Of a stretch of DNA of 64,000 bases, positions 57,815 through 64,000 are shown piece by piece. Made by a program: the position numbers and the translations under genes. Below the pieces are notes generated by a model. That model worked only from the letters and a program-made list of their open reading frames with translations, ran no database searches and had not been told where the DNA came from. Each line of letters begins with the position of its first letter. The first letter of the stretch is position 1. Origin of the DNA: Basidiobolus meristosporus CBS 931.73 (taxonomy: Eukaryota > Basidiobolomycota > Basidiobolomycetes > Basidiobolales > Basidiobolaceae); the NCBI GenBank assembly GCA_002104905.1, contig MCFE01000398.1, forward strand, positions 1-64,000, given 5' to 3'.

Positions 57815-58570
57815 TCAATTAATACTTGGGCCATTGACCTTGACAAAGTTGCCGTCGTTTTTCTGTCAAATTGAAGGTGTTAATTCCAGATCCTTTGTTG
57901 ATACCTTATCGTGATCGACAGTGTTCAGTAAATGGACTGAGACTTCGCCTTGCCAAGCTCAAACACGATGCGAAAACTGGCCTGCTCGGCCTCAGCGAAA
58001 CAATTATCCACATTGTGATTCAGAGTCTAGCAACGGGGTAGATCAGCAACATACATTGGCCCAGCAATCGAAGGTTGTTTTTCCAATCTTGGTCTCTGGC
58101 AGCAGAGGCCTGGGAATGATCTGCACACTCAGTTCCTACTTGGGATAGTCTCCATTGTTGACAAGGTAGAGGTATCGTCGGTGAAAATCGGCATCGCTAC
58201 CTACGAGCTTTGGCGCTTCATTCCGCACCAAGATCGCCAGACCTTGAAGTGACTTCCTGTCATTTGACGAATCTCATGAGAACTAGGGTTTTTGTATACC
58301 AACAGTAATAGACTAAGCAGCGACTAAGCAGCGGCGATATTCAGGTAATCTACAACGGGTTGGAAGTAGCCGTACGCTTCAACCACACGCTTTGGGATGC
58401 GCTCATGATCTAACGAGATTAAATGATTAACTAATCCATTGACCAAAGCCAAGTCCTTAACGGCTAAACCCTAACCGAAGTGCACAATCTTCACCCGCAA
58501 CTGCAAGTCCCCGAGAAGGGTAGGACCCCGCAGGCCTGACTGCAAACGATTAGTGTTATTGATCTATGGA
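57815..58570 (-). pseudogene. Decayed catalase gene
   Basis: Pieces of catalase occur in the right order on the minus strand. Bases 58535–58465 encode QSGLRGPTLLGDLQLRVKI with HF next; about 58400 encode LDHERIPKRVVEAYGYFQ; about 58240–58130 encode LAILVRNEAPKLVGSDADFH and NNGDYPK; about 58010–57965 encode NHNVDNCFAEAEQASF; and at 57950 FELGKAKSQS follows. At the end, GNFVKVNGPSIN may be the C-terminus, joined by a possible intron. In-frame stops, frameshifts and large deletions between pieces (the heme-ligand region and most of the barrel) make it dead. Catalase removes hydrogen peroxide; a working paralog presumably exists elsewhere in the genome. Confidence 0.8.
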
Positions 58571-59030
58571 TCCGGTTAGTGGAGGCCGATGGAGGGGTCA
58601 AGGGTACACGCCTCAACATGGTTGATTCCCTGGTAAGTGTGAAAATGATCTTGATGCGAGTAGGATCCTTGATTCAATTAACAAATTAAAACCGTATAGT
58701 AACTCGTGTTGAAGCCTCGTTTAAGGCAAAATGTGAGGGTTCCCAACTGACACTTCAATTGGTCTATACTTGTTTATAGTATCCACATGTACGGGTTAAA
58801 GTCGACTGGTAGTGGGCTTTAATGCTGTGAGTGGCAGGTATATCTAATCACCTGATATCATTTCCTATTTGGGTGAGGCTGCTATGATAGGATGTAGTTG
58901 AAATTTGGAAAAGCCAAGAACGCTGCCAAGACCTTCAAAAACTTCTAGTAAGGGATTTGGCTGTTTGACATACTCGAGGGAATTATCGCCTATATATAGC
59001 GCCTGCTCTAGTCATAATCCAGACTGCACA
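58571..59030. other. Intergenic region upstream of the Arg-rich protein gene
   Basis: The region holds the promoter of the next gene, with TATATATA at 58991–58998. Possible further catalase debris upstream of 58570 is too decayed to support. No gene is recognised. Confidence 0.45.
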
Positions 59031-60020
59031 ATGTCCAAGCTACCATATAATAATGACCATGACACAACCAGCCCATCACAGTTCTCCTCCAACCTTCCAC
59101 CTCCTCCTTACACACAACAGATAGAACCGCATACCTCGGGTTCTTCGTGTCCCATAAACCGTCCTCCAAATGCCTACTCCCACCTCCAGTATGGTGGCTC
59201 AACTTCTTCAAGTCAACCTTCTCATCAACTGAACCAACCCACAGTCCACTCCAAAGAGGGCTCATATTCTTCCAGTGGTCAGGTCAACTATCCACCGCAA
59301 CAAGCTGTGGTGAATGTGAGCAGCACTGGGATGAGTAGCGCCCAGGCGCGCTCAGTCCAATCGTCTGGAAGTCAAACCCCTGCTTGCTTTTCCAGACCGC
59401 CTCAGATACAAGGGTATGCCCTAGCACCCTTCCCCTCGTTCCGAGTTCCTTGTAATGGAAGAACGTTTCAAGATGGATTCCCACAATTCTATCCTCAGCC
59501 ACAGCACCTGTCCGCCCGCGATATACATGAGGCAGACTGGCTTCAGTTCATGCAGGAGCTGTCGGATGAAGGTCGCTTAAAGGGAGGTCAAAAGGTGACT
59601 GCTTCCATTCTACCCATAGCAATGCATGTTGGGGCGACCGGGTTTCTGATCACTCGTGCAATTGAGAAAAGGATGAAGAAAGGGAATGTTGGCAAAGCAG
59701 CAGCCAAAATCGATATCTGGAACTACTGCTTTTTCAATGCTCGTGGGGTTAATATCACCCTGTTCCAAGGACCAAGAAGAGTGAGTGGACCATCCACTGG
59801 CTCCTCTTCCTCTTCCAGCAGCTCTTCAGAAGATGAAGATAGACATCCTGCTATGGGTATGAGCCGAGAATCAAGAAGAGCAGCCAAGGAAGCACGAAGA
59901 GAGGATCGACGTCGTAGAAGAGAGCAGCGGCGCCATGACAAACAGAAGAGGAGAGAACTAAAGCGAGGGGAGAAGACTGATGAGCCGTACTATCTACTTG
60001 TGGAAAGCCAACATCTTTAA
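59031..60020 (+). CDS. Conserved fungal protein of unknown function, Arg-rich tail
   Basis: This intronless gene encodes 329 residues. The first half is Ser/Pro/Gln-rich and disordered. A folded region at about residues 163–245 contains ARDIHEADWLQFMQELSDEG, ILPIAMHVGATGFLITRAIE and DIWNYCFFNARGVNITLFQG. I know similar blocks in uncharacterised ascomycete proteins but not a function. After a polyserine run comes a strongly basic stretch with many Arg pairs (about 278–318), likely nuclear or nucleic-acid interacting. The frame is open further upstream, but the ATG at 59031 is chosen because TATATATA lies 32 nt before it. Confidence 0.75.
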   Translation: MSKLPYNNDHDTTSPSQFSSNLPPPPYTQQIEPHTSGSSCPINRPPNAYSHLQYGGSTSSSQPSHQLNQPTVHSKEGSYSSSGQVNYPPQQAVVNVSSTGMSSAQARSVQSSGSQTPACFSRPPQIQGYALAPFPSFRVPCNGRTFQDGFPQFYPQPQHLSARDIHEADWLQFMQELSDEGRLKGGQKVTASILPIAMHVGATGFLITRAIEKRMKKGNVGKAAAKIDIWNYCFFNARGVNITLFQGPRRVSGPSTGSSSSSSSSSEDEDRHPAMGMSRESRRAAKEARREDRRRRREQRRHDKQKRRELKRGEKTDEPYYLLVESQHL

Positions 60021-60378
60021 GCATAAATATTCCCTGCTGGCTACATGGAATTTGGTGATCCTCCTTGACAAAATAGTACAGTATCAATCAATATTTATTG
60101 GATGTCCTTTCAATGAAACAAATCACGTGGATACGTAATAAATGAAAGTGAAGCATTACGCTAGCCAAAAATCCGTTGAGCCATTGTTGCCATTAAAGTA
60201 TGCCCAGGGCTACCAGTGAAAGTGCGATCCACATTCTGTAAACAAATGGGATGATTGTATCAACTCTTTCAATCCAGTCATCGATTCCACACTGGCAGCC
60301 GAACTCAGCCGGACCAACAGTGAAGGGGTAGCTTTGTTGATGCTCTATATTTACAAATCACTGTCTTCTAAACTTGCT
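60021..60378. other. Convergent 3' spacer
   Basis: The spacer lies between the Arg-rich protein (+) and the F-box gene (–). It contains CACGTG near 60126. No gene is seen. Confidence 0.45.
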
Positions 60379-60939
60379 TTAGCTTATGAAATGTGAAGTA
60401 CGGACAGTGGAGCTTCCAACCCCAGTCTGCAGTTCTTGAAACTTGCAATGGGGGGGGAGGTCTGGCAATATTATTGTATTGCCGACCTTCTCCCACCTCA
60501 GGGTGCCTGTGTTTTCCGAGTAAAACCCAAAATCTGAGCGAAAGTGAGCAAGGATAGGGTCACATCTTTGTCGGGCTCCAACTTGAAGTATCCAGTCACC
60601 AACCACATCATTGACAGTGACACTAGTTCTCCGGCTTTCTTTCTTGGCTAGAGCGTAGCAGGATTTCCAGGTAGATTTGGCGGGAGGTGAAGAAGAGCTC
60701 GTTTCCTGGAGAGCATGAAGTATTTCTGCACCAGACAAGTCAGTAGTCTTTATCCACAGCTTCTTCTCCTTCCAAGATATCCTACACAAGGTTTGCCACA
60801 AACCTTCAAGATTGGAAAGTTCTCGCCATGCATGTGAAACAAGGCAGCATTGGCATAAGTCAGCTGCATCGAAATATTCGAACACTTCAATGATCAACTC
60901 TGGCGGAAGATGTATAGAGGTGGTCGGGGGGTTGTGCAT
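60379..60939 (-). CDS. F-box protein
   Basis: This intronless gene encodes 186 residues. The N-terminus is an F-box (about residues 10–55): LPPELIIEVFEYFDAADLCQ then CLVSHAWRELSN and LWQTLC. F-box proteins recruit substrates to SCF ubiquitin ligases through Skp1. A C-terminal region with a DFGFYSENTGTLRWEK segment resembles the all-beta domain that follows the F-box in a common fungal subfamily, but it is short here, so the protein may be truncated. TATATAAG lies 37 nt upstream of the ATG (60977–60984). Confidence 0.82.
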   Translation of the reverse strand: MHNPPTTSIHLPPELIIEVFEYFDAADLCQCCLVSHAWRELSNLEGLWQTLCRISWKEKKLWIKTTDLSGAEILHALQETSSSSPPAKSTWKSCYALAKKESRRTSVTVNDVVGDWILQVGARQRCDPILAHFRSDFGFYSENTGTLRWEKVGNTIILPDLPPHCKFQELQTGVGSSTVRTSHFIS

Positions 60940-62493
60940 GTTCTCGCTTGATTAAAAGTTGATGTGGAAAAGAGCGCTTATATAGGCTGGGCAAATTCTC
61001 TGCAATTTGGCCCAGACGGAAGGTGCATAAGTTGATACAACAGAAGGCACAGACACCAAGGGACGCTTGCTAGAATTTGCCATCACATATTCCAATTGGT
61101 CTAGTGAATAGATCCCGTTCATCTGACTAGCTTTTCTATATCTTGGCTTCTAGAAACCCAGCTACGAGAATACCCGATGAGGCGATACAAGAAATTAATT
61201 GGCTTCACTGATTGTGTGACGAACTGAGTTATGTGTATGATTGGTTGCTACGTGCTTTCAGCTATAGCTCCATCTTGATCGTTTTATCTGGTTGTCCACT
61301 CAGGCTTACCACATACTTCGATACTTGACTGGATTGAGTGTACAACCCCTTCACCCATCAGTCGCATCCCGGATGAACAACTTTACATAGTATTCCTGAA
61401 ACGCATACTTACTTGAGTGGCAATACTGACAAGCCCTTGGACACTATGCTAATCTAGATATTTGAGACTATCCTGAGTGGGAACTGGGTGTGCGTATCTT
61501 CCGCAATGAGGGCGAGTTCAAATATGATTCCAACCTGCTGGCCCCAATCAAGATAGTGCTCACCTCTCAAGTATCCGTAGCCAGAAATGTAAAAATGGTC
61601 TTTGTGAGTATTGGACTAGTATATGCTGACTCTCATTGCTACACTTTGAACTGCAATGTCAATAACCTTTTCACTGAGACTGTACAGTCGAGTCTACATC
61701 CAGGCCATACCGTAACTAATAATACTCCCTAGCAGGAGCTTATGCAAACAGAGATGAATGGGCTGAGTCAACTGCGAAGATTAGTCTGGCCATCCGAGTG
61801 TGCATTAGTCCAAGAATGATTTGCGATGCTGTGCCCCACAAGCGGTTCATAATTGGACGGACGAAAGCTACAATTACCATTTAGCGGTAGTAATAATCGG
61901 TGGGCGTCTTGGATTACTGATATGGTCATGTCCATGGCTTTTTTACCCGAGTCCATATTTGGCATATTGTCCCGAAGGAGGGTGAGGTGAATCTTAAACG
62001 AAATTGGTGTTCACTTCAAACGGACTAGAATTGGAATTTTTCTCTGATCGGTAGTGGTCGGAAAGGTTAGGCCATTTACATCATTGCCTAATTTATCGCG
62101 AATCTTGGGTTCTAGATTTCTTCTGATGCTCAGCAACTGGGTCACTCTATTCCGTTTGCCCAGGGTCCAAAGTGTGAGAGCAGTGTTGTAGAGGGTGAGG
62201 CATGAGAGTAGCAGCTGGTACTAGCCTGAGAGATAGTGGATAGCTATCATGCTGACTGTGATACTGAGCAGTTCACTTTTCGAGCCGATGGTGAATCTTC
62301 AATCACTAACTCCAGGATTCCCCGATAGTTCGATCTAGGTACCACCAGCAGCCAAAGAAAATTCACCCACCATATATGGAAAGCGGGACATCCTAATTAA
62401 TGATTGGAGTGTCCCGCAAGGCAAATCCCAGGTATAAATATCTCCATGACGCCTAACTTGCCAACCATCCACAACTACTACTCTACTACTAAA
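60940..62493. other. Long intergenic region, divergent promoters
   Basis: This 1.55-kb stretch holds no convincing gene. The frame at 61490–61732 and a minus-strand frame at 61768–61965 lack motifs and typical codon use. TATATAAG at 60977–60984 (minus) belongs to the F-box gene and TATAAATA at 62433–62440 to the sugar transporter. Confidence 0.5.
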
Positions 62494-63957
62494 ATGCTTG
62501 GTCGCTCTACCAAAGAGGCAAAAACCTCCAATGACTCCTCACAGGCCGGGTTCTCGTTCTATACTGTCATGTGCGTCTCAATCGCCTGCCTTGTCTCGTT
62601 CAACAATGGGTGGAACACTTCCGATACCAATATTATCCAATCATCCATCATCGAGTGTGAAAACCCTGACGAGAAATTCAATGGCTTTCCAAGTTGCTTC
62701 CCTATGGGTGACTGGCTTTGGGGCTTTGCAGTAAGCAGCTTCTCCATCGGCGGCGCTATCGGGGGGCTTTCGGCCGGGTGGTCTCAAGCGAAGTTCGGAC
62801 GTCGCAACTCTCTTCTATTCAACAACATTTTCTTCATCGTTGGCGCCTTGCTTCTTGGACTCTCGAAGAACAAGGGGACTTGGATTGTCGGTCGTTTCTT
62901 TACCGGGATCGGCTCAGGATTCGGAACCGTTGTTCTGCCTACGTATATCGGTGAAGTCTCCACCACCAGAGTCCGAGGTGCGTACGGTGCTATGACACAG
63001 CTTACCTGTGTGATTGGACAGTTGGTGACTCAGGCCGCCGGCCTCGGTCTGTCGAGCAGGGTGGGCTGGCGTATCTGCATGGCACTTACCGGAGCCATTG
63101 CCATTCTCCAACTGGTGACACTGTCCTTCATCACTGAAACGCCCCGCTACTACATTTCCAAGGATCGGATCGACGATGCCGAAAAGTCGTTACTCAAGCT
63201 CCGCAAAGGAATGGATGTCACCAATGAACTCCAAACCATGGTGGACGCGCGTGCAGAGGCCAAGGTCAACGGAGAGCAGACATCAATCGTGGACGGGTTC
63301 AAGTTCATCATGCGTGACTCGTTGACTCGTAAACATGCCTTCATGTGCATGTTCCTTTGCGTGATCCAGCAGCTTTGCGGCATCAACGGGATCATGTACT
63401 ATTCCACCTCGATCTTTACCTCCATCTACGGCAACAAAACCGCGCAGTATCTCACAGTTGGCGTCGGTGCTATCAACCTGTTGGCGACGATCGTCACTAT
63501 CCTGCTGATTGATCGAGTTGGACGAAAGTTCCTTGTGCTACTCAGTCTTGCCGGGATGGCATCCTTCAATGTCCTGATGATCATTGGTATCGAGTGCGAC
63601 GATTCAGGCCTTGTGATTCTGGGGTTGTTCGCGTTTGTTGTGTCATTTGCACTCGGTATGGGGCCCATTCCGTTCCTGATCATTTCGGAGCTTATCCCTA
63701 CCCGAGCTGTCTCCACAGTTGCATCCAGTGCCCTCGGGCTCAACTGGCTGGGCAACTTTGTGGTTGGATTCTTCTTCCCATCGTTGAAGAACACCATGCA
63801 CGGGTATGTGTTCTTGATCTTCGTGGGATGCTGTATTGCCGGGTTCGTCGGGGTCCTGTTCTTCTTACCTGAGACTAAGGGGCGTAGCATCGAGGAGATC
63901 ACTGGCCACGGGAGTAACAGTGCGACTACCAACGAGCCCAAAATTAGCCAGAACTAA
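62494..63957 (+). CDS. MFS sugar transporter (hexose transporter family)
   Basis: This intronless gene encodes 487 residues with about twelve membrane segments, the normal size for facilitated sugar carriers. Seen: the loop 2–3 motif KFGRRNSLL, RFFTGIGSGFG, the PETPRY-type ITETPRYY, QQLCGINGIMYYST in segment 7, LIDRVGRKF and the end motif FLPETKGRSIEEI. It moves glucose or a related sugar across the plasma or vacuolar membrane; the substrate cannot be told. The frame opens earlier (ATG at 62446), but that ATG is only a few bases after the TATAAATA box, so the ATG at 62494 is preferred. The window ends 43 nt after its stop. Confidence 0.88.
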   Translation: MLGRSTKEAKTSNDSSQAGFSFYTVMCVSIACLVSFNNGWNTSDTNIIQSSIIECENPDEKFNGFPSCFPMGDWLWGFAVSSFSIGGAIGGLSAGWSQAKFGRRNSLLFNNIFFIVGALLLGLSKNKGTWIVGRFFTGIGSGFGTVVLPTYIGEVSTTRVRGAYGAMTQLTCVIGQLVTQAAGLGLSSRVGWRICMALTGAIAILQLVTLSFITETPRYYISKDRIDDAEKSLLKLRKGMDVTNELQTMVDARAEAKVNGEQTSIVDGFKFIMRDSLTRKHAFMCMFLCVIQQLCGINGIMYYSTSIFTSIYGNKTAQYLTVGVGAINLLATIVTILLIDRVGRKFLVLLSLAGMASFNVLMIIGIECDDSGLVILGLFAFVVSFALGMGPIPFLIISELIPTRAVSTVASSALGLNWLGNFVVGFFFPSLKNTMHGYVFLIFVGCCIAGFVGVLFFLPETKGRSIEEITGHGSNSATTNEPKISQN

Positions 63958-64000
63958 GCTGACGAGCGAGATGTAAAGTTTAAGCAAAATATGTATTATA

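Noticed and set aside
58440-58490. CTAAACCCTAACC near the catalase relic as telomere repeat
   Set aside because: There is barely one and a half units, with no tandem run; likely chance.
61490-61965. Short frames in the long intergenic region before the sugar transporter
   Set aside because: No motifs, no promoter-like context and no similarity to known families that I can see.
1-64000. CRISPR arrays, operons, ribosome binding sites, bacterial-type elements
   Set aside because: The window is eukaryotic (spliced genes, LTR elements); no regularly spaced short repeats occur.

Overview
The window is nuclear DNA of a filamentous or yeast-like fungus. Its genes are split by very short GT–AG introns (about 43–73 nt) with CTAAC/CTGAC-like branch sites. 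It carries fungal-specific genes such as the Hsp70 cofactor SSZ1 and a Bre4-type membrane protein, and a short run of TTAGGG telomere-type repeats. I cannot place it below the level of Fungi. The window has two halves that meet at about 39.5 kb: an AT-rich, CpG-poor, gene-free transposon graveyard on the left, and a compact, CpG-rich genic region on the right.

Left half (1–39.5 kb). I see no host gene here. It is nested mobile elements: one intact Ty3/gypsy retrotransposon (13176–18114) whose two LTRs look identical; solo and relic copies of its LTR; a second LTR family with 5-bp target duplications ('LTR-2'); a third ('LTR-3'); a possible fourth LTR-like repeat near the left edge; Ty1/copia relics; three decayed copies of a Tnp2/CACTA-type DNA transposon with a second gene on the opposite strand; two copies of a Harbinger-type element, one CpG-rich and one CpG-stripped; small inverted-repeat (MITE-like) elements; and a 0.73-kb foldback palindrome. 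Two foreign patches look like break-repair filler: a mitochondrial nad2 fragment with GC-rich hairpins (34451–35110) and an internal telomere-repeat patch (39240–39259).

Right half (39.5–64 kb). In order: flavin monooxygenase (–), TauD/TfdA-type 2-oxoglutarate dioxygenase (–), a Mup1/LAT-type amino-acid permease (+, with a frameshift), cysteinyl-tRNA synthetase (–), Bre4-like membrane protein (+), an intracellular LysM-domain protein (+), an Mlx-like bHLH factor (–), SSZ1 (+), a decayed catalase gene (–), a conserved Arg-rich protein (+), an F-box protein (–) and a sugar transporter (+). The first four form a sulfur-themed block. The dioxygenase and permease share a 554-bp divergent promoter region. 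A reasonable but unproven reading is acquisition of organic sulfur: S- or C-oxidation by the monooxygenase, desulfonation by the dioxygenase, and uptake of sulfur amino acids by the permease. Many genes have a TATA box only 28–40 nt upstream of the ATG, which implies very short 5' leaders.

The strongest points for a second look are the CpG-decay contrast between duplicate transposons, the four-level nested insertion, the mitochondrial and telomeric repair patches, the internal TATA box of the cysteinyl-tRNA synthetase gene, and the sulfur block with its broken permease.
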